From positions 309,082,450 through 309,146,449 of the forward strand of contig NC_081408.1 of NCBI RefSeq assembly GCF_030272615.1: 64,000 bases of DNA, read 5' to 3'. The DNA comes from Cryptomeria japonica. Taxonomy: Eukaryota; Streptophyta; Pinopsida; Cupressales; Cupressaceae. Below the pieces are notes generated by a model, which was not told the DNA's origin, did not search any database, and saw nothing but the letters and a program-made list of their open reading frames with translations. Numbering within the stretch: the first letter of the stretch is position 1; every line of letters begins with the position of its first letter. Below are positions 22,162-33,929 of this stretch, piece after piece. The position numbers were made by a program, and so were the translations under genes.

Positions 22162-25100
22162 TATTACGAACCATATTTATCTGTAATTATTTTATTAAGA
22201 AAATAATGCTTATTTTTCATTTATGAAATTGAAATGGAATTTTTAATAAATGATAATGAAATTTGAATTCAATACGATGAAATGATTTACATTACGTAAA
22301 TACAATTGAATGATCGATATTGTTTTTATTATGAAATTGGGATCGTCATTGTTAATGAGCAATTGAGTGCAAGTGAATGCAAGAACAGGTGAACATGAAT
22401 GAAGGTGAGAACATGGTTCAAGTAGAGTTGTTTTAGCTCTTGGACTTCCGTGGAATAGATGGGAATCTCACACACCACATTAGAATTTATAATCTGCATC
22501 TTGCAAAGATAGATGATTTAAATGACTTTATTTGAGTGTTTGTTTAAATTAGAATGATGAATTTGGTATCAGTAGTCTTAATTGATATTTCTTTAATTCA
22601 AAGAAAGAATTGATTTAAATATTTTTAAAAGATTATACATGTATTTTGATGATTGAATGTGCATTTTGTGTGCAGATAATGTATAAATTTCATAATGAAA
22701 AACTGTGCTTATATTTCTACTTTTTGATTTCTAGATAATGACACACACACACACACACACACACAGAGGTGTGTGTGTGTGTGTATATGAAGTATATACA
22801 CACACATATAAACTTATATGATTTATATAATGTTTAGAAAAAGAAAAAAAAATTGAATTGATTTATCACTTTATATATATATATATATATGTATAGGAGT
22901 TCGAATAATAATTCGATCATATACATATAAATACGTACGTGATTATTATATATGTAAATATATTTATGAAATTAAATTATTTTGTTTATCTAAAATTCAT
23001 TGTTTATATATATCAATATATATATAAATAAAATTATAATCATGGAAAGTGATTATTAAAAAACATGTTAACCGATTTGGTATTGAAGGACTTATTAATG
23101 CATCGAGTTAAGCATTTTGCATGTTACGAGGGAAGTCGACATAAATGAAGTCGACTTGGCATGCCACTAAGACTTGGAATCGATTCGCAAGGGAGTCGAT
23201 ATTAATCGACCATGCAACTAACAAACACTTAGTGTTTGAGTGGAACATGGACTACAAGTTGAATACTAATTATCAACGTGGGGTAGCCAAAGTTGCATGA
23301 TACACGAGCCATTGGGGGTGAATATAATCGAAACCCAATGATAACTGTTAGTCAACGTAACACTTGGCCATGATTAGTAAGCCATACGTGGGGGGGGGGG
23401 GTGTGATATGCCTTCACTGCAATGACAACTGCTACTTTATAACATAGTTAGAATTTAATTGAAACTATTACTAAAATAATGAGAAACATAGGTGTCAGAT
23501 ATAACTCAGATAACAGTCTACCACTCTTAGAGATTGGCCTGAAAATAGGAAGAAATATAGACTAGATTAGTATATATAGATTGTTGAATTGGAGAAAACA
23601 CAGAACACTAACAACGATACACAGTACAAAAAAGAAGAAGAATATACACAGAAAAAGACAAAGAGAGAATAGACATTTTTGGGGAAAAGTCAATAAGAAA
23701 TCTTCAGAAAATTAGTAAGGATATAATAGAGAAAAAGGATAGTAAATAGAGAAGAGAGGTGAAAGAATTGAGAAGAGAGAACTCAAGGGATTAAACAACA
23801 TAGAGGTTTGGAAATCTAGACGAATTGCAGAAAGATTTGGAGAAGATTATCATTGAGCATATCAAACTTGGTTCAAATTTCAGAGGTAGGCTCTTAAATG
23901 AGCAATAATGTGTTTTTATTACTAGAGAATAATAATAGAATTATCTTGAAATTGAATGTTTAAGATCAATAGTAAAAAAAAGAGTTTTTTCTGAATTAGT
24001 TTCTTGCATTAAATGTCACAATGATTATATGAAATTTCATTTGAAAAATCCATATAGGTATGTGCAAATTAGAATTATCATTTTAGAATATGGAAAACAT
24101 TTGTTAGAAACAAATTAGAGAAAAGAAGTAGATAGACAAAAACATGTGGAAAAATAGAAAACTTTTGTACTCTAAACTTATAAATTTGAAACCATAAGAT
24201 GCATGATTACGCTATTTAGATTTTATGAGAAAAGTTAAAATAATGTGTACTCATAATTTCTATTTCTGAATTTTACTTTATCTATATGCTAAATATGCAT
24301 ACATGTGTTACACCTTATTTTTAATACTTATTCTTGATTTATTTGAAAAGATAGAAGCGAAAGATTGTTTTCTTATTAGATGCAATTGGTTGTAAACGAA
24401 AGATTGTTTCCTCTTTATTTCTTCAACGAAAGGTTGTTTTCCTTAAAAATTGTAATTTTATCATGCGAGAAATGGGAAGCTAGACTTGAGAAAAGAAAGA
24501 TTGTCTTCTATATACTTCTCCTAATTTCATATGAATACTAGAAAAGCTAGATATGTTTTGTGTTTGTGGGAACGTTACCTTCTGGGACGGGTGCCAAATG
24601 TGGAATCATAGAGAGAATAGTTTTCTTTTCCAAACTATATTTTATTGCTATGCATGGCATAATAATCAGCTGAGTAACTTATTGACCATTTAAATAGATG
24701 AATATTTTATGCTCCCTACCATATCCTTGATTGATCTTGCTTGTTTCTTTATGGAATTATAAAATTGAAAATGCATGTATCATTCTACGCATGCACAAAA
24801 ATCCATCTTGTCTATCAAATTATTTTTGCTAAGCAATTCATGCAGGGTCAGGTATTCTTGATTGTCCAAGAATTCTGGGGAAGTGTAAGCTTCAAGCTTG
24901 GGTGGAAAAAGCACCCGAATCTTGTTCTCATCTTCGTTATGAAGATTGCATTGAAGATGATCTTGGATTCTAGATCAATGGACGTATCTCATCCTTTACT
25001 CAATATTTTTCTTGATATTTGAACTTAAGGCATTAGAAAGACCTAAGTATTGTATGTCGATATAAATGAGATATTGCTACATTTCCTATTGAATAAAGAA

Positions 25101-25273
25101 TCTTTATCTCTTTATATAAATCTCGTGTATGTTATGATATCAAAGGAATGATCATTTAGGGACAATAATGGAATTATGGAAGATAATAGACTTATTAAAG
25201 AAATTATGATTTTATTTAAGAATAAAGAGTAGTTTGTTTTATAATTGAATTTAGAGTATTTTACGTCTTTACA
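22162..25273 (+). repeat. 5' LTR of the plus-strand gypsy element
   Basis: The end, GTAGTTTG...ACGTCTTTACA, recurs at 27727-27804. The start is set by the TSD only, giving a long LTR of about 3.1 kb. Inside are the AC/GT hairpin (22741-22784), an AT array near 22870, a run of 12 G near 23391, and near 25080 an AATAAAG signal with TATATAAAT close by. Frames such as 24741-25022 have no recognisable domain. Confidence 0.55.
22741..22784. repeat. (AC)12-AGAG-(GT)8 inverted microsatellite
   Basis: The AC array is followed after four bases by a GT array, giving a near-perfect 16-bp-arm hairpin from two opposed dinucleotide repeats. Such sequence can extrude as a cruciform or form Z-DNA. Confidence 0.93.
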
Positions 25274-25276
25274 TTT

Positions 25277-25288
25277 TGGTATCAGAGC
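25277..25288 (+). promoter_or_regulatory. Primer-binding site, initiator tRNA-Met type
   Basis: TGGTATCAGAGC starts four bases after the LTR end CA. This 12-mer is the standard complement of the 3' end of plant initiator tRNA-Met used by many copia and gypsy elements. It fixes the plus orientation. Confidence 0.9.
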
Positions 25289-25371
25289 CTCGGTTTATAA
25301 CACTAGGGCATATGAGCCACTTCACAAATTAAACCTTGAGTGTAACAATATTTTTGTTGAAACTTACAGAA

Positions 25372-25701
25372 ATGGTGCGAACAAAGCAAACAACTCGTAA
25401 ATCCATTGTAGGAAATGCAAAATACCTACAAGTCAAGAAGGATCCCATAGCTTTTTCTAGATCTATTGATGGTAATAACCCTAGAGGAGGACGATGGTTA
25501 AGTGAAGAAGAATTTTTTCCTCTTGTTGAGAAACAACTTCATGACCTTCTAAATGAAGGGAAAAAGGAGTCAACTCCTAAACCAAAGAGGAAAGAAATAA
25601 CTAATCATGCTGAGCATGAAAAGGGAATTTCACCAACCGAATCTCTTGGAAATAAGACTAGTTTGACTAACCCTATCAAGGAGATGAAAGAAAACAAATA
25701 A
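25372..25701 (+). CDS. N-terminal gag remnant of gypsy element with histone-H3-tail-like start
   Basis: Open frame of 109 codons starting 84 bp after the PBS, the normal gag position. It begins MVRTKQTTRKSIVG. Positions 2-10 of the mature H3 tail (RTKQTARKS) match except Ala7, so residues equivalent to H3 K4, K9 and S10 are present. The rest, including RGGRWLSEEEFFPLVEKQL and a Lys/Glu-rich tail, is unlike histone H3, so this is not an H3 pseudogene. It stops at TAA well short of a full gag. A zinc knuckle is absent. The role in the element is gag by position; whether the tail mimicry matters is unknown. Confidence 0.6.
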   Translation: MVRTKQTTRKSIVGNAKYLQVKKDPIAFSRSIDGNNPRGGRWLSEEEFFPLVEKQLHDLLNEGKKESTPKPKRKEITNHAEHEKGISPTESLGNKTSLTNPIKEMKENK

Positions 25702-27363
25702 CGTCTATATGAGTATCTTCCTTTTGGGTTGATTGTAATTAGTTCAAATTAGTCAGAAGGATATACCCCATTGAATCCATGAGTAGAGTGATAAATTTAT
25801 GTAATGTCATTTATAACAATCAATAAATAAAGTTGCTATTTTTTAATCAGCTTGGTGTCATTATAAGTAGAAGTAGAGTATCTCCTAGATTTAGTGCATT
25901 TGATAAATGGACACACATCTTGGATAATAGTATCTTGAGTAGAGATGAGCACTTTTTAAGTATGTTTCTTATACAGTATAGCTGTAGTTGAGACTTTATT
26001 TAATATAACAATGATAGCTATTATAAGAACCTAGACTCATTGGATGCTTGATTTATTAAACTAGGTTCTTAAACTAGTATTATTCTAACTTGTTCCTTGT
26101 GAAAGATATAGATACTATTCTATTATACTCTATGTTTGTAGAAGCACAAAGTAGATATTATAGGGATATATTCTTTGGATAGAAATTATGGATGAAACCT
26201 TCTTAGGACTTCGTCTTCTTTTTTGTGCTTAAGTTTTGTGGTCCCTGTCGACACAAATGTGAAACTGTTGGTACTATGTTTGATATTCTCTCTAGCACAC
26301 TTTGGAAAGGATATCCCAAGGTGTTGTGACACTCCCTCACATGTGACTACTCTTAGTCACACAGTTTATGTGATATAGTTTGATGAATTCTTTGACTTTT
26401 GATTTTTTGGATTGGCTTGATTTCTTAAGCCAATCATATTTTTCTTTTGAAAGAAGATGAGTCACAAATTTTCTATCTCTATTTTTGTGGCCCTTGGTCA
26501 CACTTGACTTATTGTTTCATTACGAACATTTTATAATTTACTGTTGAAATTGATTATGTTTTTCTCTTAATCCTTTGGTGGCTAATCTAATGTTTAAAAC
26601 TTTTAGCGTTTTTCGATTTGCATATTGCAGTCATTCCCTATCATGTTCATAGCGAACCCCTGATAGAATGTACAAGGGAGGAGAACTCAGAGAGTATGTC
26701 AAGCATAGTTGTCTATATTAGTTAGGACAAAAATACCATGTATGTGTATAATTTTTAGTGAGAGTGACTTGTATATGAGAAACAAGTGTGTAGGTCTCGC
26801 TAAGGTATATATATTTAGAAGATAGACAAATTTGTGTTCTTACTCTCCTTAATATCATGTGGTCATGTATGATGTCTTTTATTAATTAAAAGCTGGTGAT
26901 GGAGTCTTGGATATCCAAGTACAAGTGGTCTTTGACGAAAAGACACATTTAGAGCTAGTTCAGTATAGGTTGCATTAGCAGATGCTCAACATATGCTATT
27001 ACATTAATTTTTTATTATTATTATGATTACCTTGCAGTTAAAGGAGTACCTAGTAGTTCCAAAATCTTTATGAATTGTTAAAAATCAAAGACTGAAGTGG
27101 AGTTAGTTCGTTGAAATATTTGGAATTTAAAGAAAGTCAAATGACAGATTCTCTTAGACCAAGAAAATCTTTATCTACCATAGTTAATTTAAAGTCAAAC
27201 TTGAGATAGCAATTGTTGTGGAATCACTTGGAAGAGAAACATTACCTAAAGGATAAGAAAGCTTTGGAAGTAGATTTTACGAACCATAGATAGATATGAG
27301 ATAGGACTTGATGGTGACTAGGAATGCTAATGGAGGATGTATTCACTTAAAGGAAGAAACTTA
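25702..27363. other. Decayed interior of gypsy element, no coding recognised
   Basis: AT-rich sequence between the gag remnant and the integrase fragment. I saw no protease or RT motif in any frame. The rest of gag, protease and RT were either lost or mutated beyond recognition. Confidence 0.5.
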
Positions 27364-27376
27364 AGGAAATTAATAT

Positions 27377-27750
27377 TGCATAAGGTATACAATACACCTT
27401 ATTTAGAACATTCGGAAGTGACAAAGATGGTAGCTGAATTAAGAATTTTGTATTTCTGGCCTAAACTCAAGAAAGAGGTGATTGAGTAAGTGGCACAGTG
27501 TTTGGAATGCCAACAAGTGAAAGTTGAGCATGTTCATCCGGTAGGACTTTTGTTTCAACATGTCATACCTGAGTATAAGTGGCAAGTAATCAGTATGGAT
27601 TTTATCCAAGGGTTACCTATGAGCAAGAACAAGCATGATATCATCTTAGTAGTTGTGGATAAATTGACAAAAGTTGCACATTTTATACCTGGAAATCTCA
27701 AGGATGGATCATTTATTCTTGCAATCTCAAGGAATTATGAGTTTATTTAA
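27377..27750 (+). pseudogene. Gypsy integrase fragment (H2C2 finger and start of core)
   Basis: The translation shows VTKMVAELRILYFWPKLKK, a TAA stop (27487), then CLECQQVKVEH completing an H2C2-type finger. The start of the catalytic core follows with WQVISMDFIQGLP and VVVDKLTKVAHFIP, which carries the first Asp of the D,D-35-E triad. The frame ends by running into LTR sequence at 27727, so the second Asp and the Glu are lost through deletion. Confidence 0.85.
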
Positions 27751-27804
27751 GAATAAAGAATAGTTCATTTTATAATTGAATTTAGAACATTTTACGTCTT
27801 TACA
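27727..27804 (+). repeat. Residual 3' LTR end of the gypsy element
   Basis: About 78 bp matching 25190-25273 (TTTATTTAAGAATAAAGA, TTTTATAATTGAATTTAGA, TTTTACGTCTTTACA). The flanking TGTGC supports this as the original right end. Confidence 0.8.
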
Positions 27805-27809
27805 TGTGC

Positions 27810-28439
27810 AAATATCAAGATGCCATTATTGCATTAGGAGTTCAAAGAGATACTATAGACGAATGATTGCATGCATCAATGCACATGGATTCCAAAGTAT
27901 GCAAAGGAATCTCAATGTGTATGCAAATACACCCTAGGTAGTGATTTTATATAGATCTAAAGGGATCATGGAGGTGGAAAATCCAACTAATAGGGAGTGA
28001 TCACTAAGTGATCTAAAAATGGTAAATTCTCCCCCCTTTTATGATGGTGACAAGATCTAAATATTCAAGTGTCTTTTTTGAAGACTAATATGTATCCTCC
28101 AAATATTTCTCGAAAATCTTGACACTCATGTCAAACTATGATGAGGGATCATGTGGAAAAAGAATAATAGGGTATAAAGGTCCCCCCTCAACATTTGAAG
28201 AATAAGATGTAACTCCATAAGATCTAACATCAAATAGGAAGGTTAACCCGTAAAATGTATCCTCCAAATATGCAATATGAGACTCTAGAAACAAGTCTAA
28301 AATGCTTGTCAAGAAATCATCCCACAATACCATTTTGTTGGCCCAAAGTGTGACATGGATCTAGACTTTCACCTCATTATCTCTTTAGTTATTCTAGTCT
28401 CATTTGCATTAGTCAACAATAAAAAGAAAAATCTAAAAT
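27810..28439. other. Non-coding stretch right of gypsy element
   Basis: No convincing domain. A minus-strand frame at 28136-28333 (65 codons) is not recognised. By position it may be linker sequence of the split copia element. Confidence 0.4.
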
Positions 28440-28900
28440 CAAGCGGATTATACATTTTTTTGTTGCCTCTTTGTTAAATGGACCTCCTTCAAAGTTGAGG
28501 TGGACTTGTTGTACTTCTTCCAAAATCTCTTAGCTCTCCTCCTCATTAGGTCCATCATGAACCTTTGGTTTATATTTTGGTGTAACCTATTTAGCATTAG
28601 GTTGTAGTTGCACAACTAACTTCTCATCCTACTTTGGCTATGTCCCCTAAAAATCACATTTTGACTAATAAAATAAAATGACACATGATCTCATAGCTTG
28701 TAACCCTTCACATCAATGCCATAACTAATGAAGATACATGTTAACCTTGTTATTTTACTTCGATCACTTATTAGATATATGAGCATATACCTTGTGGCCA
28801 AACACATAAAGATACTATTTTTTCCCATCCAAGCCTTCAATATATCATTCTTATGTATGAATACAAAAATTATTAACTCATAATCACTAAACTAAGATAC
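28440..28900 (-). pseudogene. Decayed copia integrase C-terminal region
   Basis: Read right to left the sequence recalls the copia segment after the integrase core: CLATRYMLIYL-like, a SDRSK segment, then CIFISYGIDVKGYKL, a SQNVIF strand, and a run with QPNAK, TPK and DGPNEEE-like residues. Frameshifts and stops are frequent. It precedes, in polyprotein order, the RT ruin at 20600-22040, so both may be one element split by the gypsy insertion at 22162-27804. Confidence 0.68.
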
Positions 28901-31421
28901 AATACTCTTAGTACTATTGCCAACGATATGCAAATAAAAAATCATCTAATTTTTTTAATACAATTATTTTGAATTCTTCTTTATGTAATTTCTACATCTT
29001 CAAACCATCTCCTCAATCATAATTATTACCCATCTATCTCCATAAACACTTTTTCATATATATATATTTTATTATTACAACATTATCAACATCTATTTAA
29101 CCTAAATTGTAAAACTGTAGAGAATGAAAACAAAAATTGGATACTTCCACTAATATACCTATCATCATTATATGTATAAAGTGGTTAATCCACCAAAACA
29201 GCTATGTACAATCCATCAATTCACAAAGAAAACATTTCAAAAGATATTGGGTAGGAAGTGGAAGGTCATTTCAACAATCTTCAAATTAAATGTTTGAACA
29301 TCTTTAAAGCACTAAGAACAAGAAAACAACTATTTCATGATTTGAATCTTGAAAATAAATAGTTAACTTGATCTTTCATAAATGTTCACTTGATGGATGT
29401 GCACTTTGTCAACCAACTATAATCCATAGTTGCACTAATGACCTCACCATTGTTATGACATATCATACTATGCATTCACCAATGGCTAACTTCCAATGTC
29501 ATTATGTGTGATTTGTCTTATGGGGTTGGAAAATTATATTTTGATTCTTCATCAATAGTGATATAAATTGTATTGTTTTATAATAAGTAATATTTGTATT
29601 TCGCATGGATTTATATAATCAAAATATGGTTTTATATTTTGTTTCTTTTGACAATCAATATTTTTATTCCTATTAAATTTTCATATTTAATATTTTTTTA
29701 TTTATATATAAAATAGAATGATTTTTAAAATTTGTTTATTTGGGTTTTTTATTAGTAATATATTTCATTATTTTTATGTACATAATGTTAAAATAAATTA
29801 TATAATATTATGTTTAAATCTTTACTAATAGAAATGCAATTTTTCATTTATATCTTTATTTATTAGGAGAAGAGTATCAGTTACCTATGTTCCAATTACT
29901 ATTCACTCTTTGTTCACTCAGCCTTCAATTATTAACTTTGAAGAAACCAAAAAAATGATAACTAAAAATCCATTAATAAATTTCACATGTACCAATAGCT
30001 GCCCACTTGTACCCCCAGTAGGTTGTGCAACTTTGTTGGAACCAGTAGTGCACGACTGAGACATTTGTGCATAAGTATTGGCATTGTGCATAAATATTGG
30101 CAATGTTTGAGGTCGTTACTATTCAGAAACCAAAATAATAGTTACAAGCAATTAAGTTGCATATAGATAATAGACCATTTAAGATTTGTGAGTGTACAAA
30201 TTTAACTATAACAACTACTACAAATACACTTCTCTTATTATCAATGAAAAAAATATTGTAAAATATTTCAAAATATTATAATAATTTATGTTTAGAATTG
30301 TGCGGTGCATGCCTCCAAAAAAAAAACGATACCTTTGAATAAATAAATTGTTGAATAAAGCATAGAAGGCACTGATGGGGGTTTCAAATCAAACTCAAGC
30401 CATGTCTTTGTCTTTTGATTTATATACCAAAAACAAAGGACAAAGGGAATCCAACAAAAGAGAATAAAACAAATGGGCATAGGAGTTTAAGTACATCATC
30501 CTTAAATATGGAAAATGGTGTCTAGTTCTTGTTATCATCCTTCCATAGAATTTTCCGGATGCTTATGTTTCATGACAGCATATCAAGACAATAATTTTTT
30601 ATTTTTTTTTATGTTTTTCAAAATTTTGTTTTTGTTTTTATCTTTGGAAAAATAGTGGCAATCTAATTTTGTAGTTTGCAAAAAATTTTACAGTGATTTT
30701 GGAAAATAGTTGCAATCTAATTTTGTAGTTTTCATTCATTTGATTAAACAATCTTGCAATTTAAAAATCATAATTTTTAATTTGTAATAAAAATAAAGTA
30801 GTTGTGAAAATCCTATCTATATTAGATAATTGATAATTCTGAATACAACTATTTTATTTTATTATATTTATCTAGTTTTGAACATATATTAATTTTTCTA
30901 TAAGATTGAAGAGACATCTCTATATTAATCATAACTTTCAATCTATATTTCTATCCAGTATTCATGTTTCCATTATCATTAGGAACAAGTTTAAGCACAC
31001 TTTGATTAAAAGAGATCATCTACACTTATAACTAAATAAATATTTGGCTCAAGATCTTCTAATGAATAAAGATTTCAAAGGAAGACCAATGCTTGTTAAA
31101 ACCAGGGAAAAATCATATTGTGGAAGGAAAGAGAGCATTATTTTAACATAAGCTTATTTACTGTGAATCTATGTTAAGATAAGAGAAAAATTATGTTAAA
31201 TCTAGGTCTTCAGATGGGTTCTTCTCATAGTGTGTTGGTAAGTGGTGGTGGTGGTGGTGGTGGTGTTGTGACCACCAAGATTGGAATTTCTGTTGTGCCA
31301 TTATGATCGCAAGCTTGTCTTCTGATCCAGTGTGCTCGTAGATTTGGACCTTAGATTTATGAAGTTATGAAAGATATGTAGAAAGAATCGTTGAATCCCG
31401 TGACACACACAAATTTTTTTT
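28901..31421. other. AT-rich stretch, no gene recognised; short (GGT)n at 31243-31265
   Basis: Very AT-rich, with poly-A/T tracts and short frames only (29918-30103 and 30292-30480 on minus, unconvincing). A GGT trinucleotide array of about 7 units lies at 31243-31265. This is the downstream flank of the cysteine-rich protein gene. The left end may hold more of the decayed copia element. Confidence 0.5.
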
Positions 31422-31427
31422 TTTATT
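31422..31427 (-). terminator. Candidate polyadenylation signal AATAAA
   Basis: The minus strand reads AATAAA within an A-rich run, about 110 nt downstream of the stop of the cysteine-rich protein gene. Position and motif fit a plant near-upstream element; without transcripts it is only a candidate. Confidence 0.45.
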
Positions 31428-31536
31428 AGAATGCAACTAACAACTCAAGACTTTTTCTTTTATAAAATTTGGCATCAAAGAAAGTGATGGATCCTCAAGC
31501 ATATTCCCCTGAGAAATCTATGTGGGTATTATGAAC

Positions 31537-32034
31537 TCAATTACAGGCATCACAAGAGCAAGAGAGTGGTTTGAAAACACAGGTTCCATATGGCTTGTCT
31601 GCCTCATTGCAGATAAAACTATAACAGCAAGAAGTTTTAATGCAATTTCTATTGCCTGCAGAGCAACATGTACAAGCAGAGCATTCCTGGAAAGCTGGAA
31701 ACCCTTTTCCTGTGTACTCATCATGTACAGGAAATAGCTCAATCTTCTCCATCTCTCCCTCCTACAAACCAAAATCTTCAGTAAATTTCAGAAAAACCCA
31801 ACAAGAAAGATGTTATAAAGAAGCCTTAGAAATCTACAGAGAATGAGGCCCATAGAACATGCCTGATGTTTGTTCATGGCTGCCTGGGAAACTGAAAGAA
31901 AGAACAATTCATATTAGCTAAAGAAGAAAAAGTACAGTAAATGATATTGTAATAGAGAGTTGATGTTATTTTATACCTGGGAATTCAAAGAAAACACAGA
32001 AAACCAGAAGCAGAAGCAAAAAGAGTTTATCCAT
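31537..32034 (-). CDS. Small secreted cysteine-rich protein (DUF7866-like), three exons
   Basis: Exons 31977-32034, 31863-31891 and 31537-31761 join in frame into 103 codons. Exon 1 encodes MDKLFLLLLLVFCVFFEFP, a classic signal peptide; cleavage is likely near VSQA-A in exon 2. Intron 1 is GT-AG (CCAG/gtataa, ctttcag). Intron 2 uses a GC donor (CAG/gcatgt) with acceptor tttgtag. The mature part has a conserved-looking Cys core: ECSACTCCSAG, then CIKTSCCYSFIC, a KPYGTCVFKP segment and CSCDACN at the end, twelve Cys in all. This spacing matches a plant family of small apoplastic proteins that I associate with DUF7866, whose function is not established. No stop or frameshift interrupts the model, unlike every transposon around it. 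It is probably the one ordinary host gene here. Confidence 0.82.
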
Positions 32035-32739
32035 GGTGGATGCTCTGTTGAGCTGTTATGGATTATATTTACAGAGGATTGTGGGCATTTTATTTAGTGG
32101 GTTCCGTAGCATTTTAGAGGACTGGATGAGCAAATTTGTAAAAATAATTGTTGGTTATGTTGGTAGAATCAGGAAATGAAGAAAGGAAACGACTCCATTA
32201 ACAGTTCATCAAAAGAAAGCATAGCAAAGATGAAATTGATGTTAAACTAACAGATGTATAATAGTGATACTTTATCTTGTTAAATGTCATCTAGCAAGGT
32301 GACTAAAATGTAATATTAGAAACAGCTAATTAAAAGAAACTAATCTACTTTTAATTAAGAAAGTGTGGTGTGAATTTCAATTAAAGCTCTCTTTTCATCA
32401 AAAGAAATGTTGATACTTATATTTTGAAAACTTTATGTAAAAATTGTGATAGATATTATTATTTAAGAATTTATGTTATTTGTCTATTATTTTATTGAAA
32501 AAGTTATTATATTATTTGCTATCATAACTTTCTTTCCATCAATCTTTTTTTGTTATTTTTGACAAGGATGAGCTTTTAAATAGAGAGAAATCCAAACCAA
32601 ATAAGGAAAGTTGGTGGATATGGATCTTTTAAACTGTCTTTTGAACTTGGATGCTTGTCTTTTTGTTTTGTTTTTCCTTCATGGATTCTTGCTGAACTCC
32701 TATTGGGGTTGTTGCCATTATCAATGCTATCGGCATAAT
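32035..32739. other. Upstream flank of the cysteine-rich protein gene
   Basis: Presumed promoter region. On the minus strand a TATA-like TAAATAAAA lies near 32089-32097, about 55-60 bp before the ATG, and a second AAATATAATCC nearer the ATG. Neither is decisive. A plus-strand frame at 32611-32793 has no recognisable domain. Confidence 0.4.
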
Positions 32740-33430
32740 AATGATAGTTGTGGGGGTGATAATTTAGTATTAAATGTTATTTTAGAAATGTAATTGTAAA
32801 GAAGTATATTTAACTCTATATGAAATGCAATGTGTTGAATTTGACGTGGATCAAACTCTAATGATCTAGTATAGTAAAATATCTTCGACATGTTCTTTGC
32901 TTGAATTGTACACAGACTCTTGATGTGGTTGAATTTGTGGGTTTGGATCATTTCTAATGGTGTGAATTTATCTTGCAACATGTGAATTTATCTTGGTTGT
33001 GCACTTTTGTTGCCTAATTCTCTTTAAGCCTTTTTTCGTTGCCTACATTTTATTAGTTATCAAAGATTTGATGATGTTATAAAATATTTTAGGAAGGTTG
33101 CTAAATTGCTTGGGAACAAATTAACCTTGAGAGAGGTTGACTTTACAATCATGCTAAAGAATAGTACAAGGGGGTGTATAAATGTCCCATAATGATTATG
33201 TAGAATTCTAACTTTTTTTAGTGTACCTATAAAATTGTTCATCTAAATGCTCCTTGAATGCAAATGATCATTCAATGTTCATGCTTGATATCCTTGATGT
33301 GTAAAATGAATGGAATTGAATGCTTTTAAATATAAGTATACAACAATACTTGTGTGAAACATGTACCATGTCATCTCAAGCCAAAATTTGAATTCAAGTT
33401 TTGGACTTTAAAGGGCAAGATCTCTATGCA
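32740..33430 (+). repeat. Unclassified dispersed repeat, copy A
   Basis: About 690 bp similar along its length to 43183-43436 plus 44445-44920, in the same orientation. Shared phrases include TTGCCTACATTTTATT, AGGAAGGCTACC/GGTTGCTA, ATGATTATGTAG, ATCTAAATGCTCCTT, TTCATGCTTG and CTTGATGTGTAAAATGAATG. I see no LTR, TIR or protein domain. The strand is arbitrary. Confidence 0.8.
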
Positions 33431-33689
33431 TTGAAATTGAAAACATGGAATAATAAAGACTAGAAAACATAAATATGAAATCAAGTCAAGAATTATAAGT
33501 TCATTTGTTTGTTGGAAATGTAGATAGAACTCAACATCATAACACTTTGGCCCGGGTCCCATGGAGGGGGCCTTCCTACAAAAAAAATAGTGGGTGCTGC
33601 TATATTTTTTAGGATTATTTCAAAGTGGGTGGTCCCACAAATTTTGTAGTGTAGGTTTAAGTTTAAGCTTTGAAATTTATGGAAACTAG

Positions 33690-33705
33690 TTTCATGAATT
33701 TTGTT
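33690..33705. repeat. 16-bp target-site duplication at the 3' end of LINE copy 2
   Basis: TTTCATGAATTTTGTT, identical to 41902-41917; the adjoining bases differ. It abuts the minus-strand LINE end ...CCTTAATCCAAAA. Confidence 0.88.
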
Positions 33706-33929
33706 TTGGATTAAGGCAAAAACAGGTTTTGAAGGGGTCTTGAAACCCTTTACAAAGAAGATTCTAAGAGGATTAGAATCAACACAACAAAATAGGCTGC
33801 AAAGGATAGAGCAAAACATTTGGCAGTCAAAGAGCCAACAAAAATCTAGACTAGCAAGAAAAAGCCAACAAAGATCCACAGACCAACTACCAAACAAAGA
33901 TAGAACTAGAAAAACAGAGAATTTATAAA

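Larger units (their letters stand above)
22162..27804 (+). mobile_element. Plus-strand Ty3/gypsy (chromovirus-like) element, internally deleted
   Basis: A 5-bp TSD TGTGC flanks the unit (22157-22161 and 27805-27809). The left end reads TATTACGAACC, probably a decayed TGTTACGAACC. The 5' LTR would run to 25273, followed by a tRNA-iMet-type PBS at 25277-25288, a gag start at 25372 and an integrase fragment at 27377-27750. The last about 78 bp of the 3' LTR (27727-27804) match the end of the 5' LTR. Protease, RT and RNase H are missing, and one deletion joined integrase to the LTR tail. The unit sits between two copia ruins of the same orientation. Confidence 0.7.

Noticed and set aside
25372-25420. 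Histone H3 pseudogene
   Set aside because: Similarity stops after about 16 residues, and the position after a PBS and LTR indicates a gag start.
31518-31772. 84-codon minus-strand frame and a 71-codon plus-strand frame over the same DNA
   Set aside because: The overlapping Cys-rich frame joins exactly to upstream exons with a signal peptide; these two are shadows.
33493-33897. 134-codon minus-strand frame rich in Cys, Phe and Trp
   Set aside because: It spans the LINE 3' UTR, its TSD and flanking DNA, so it crosses an insertion boundary.
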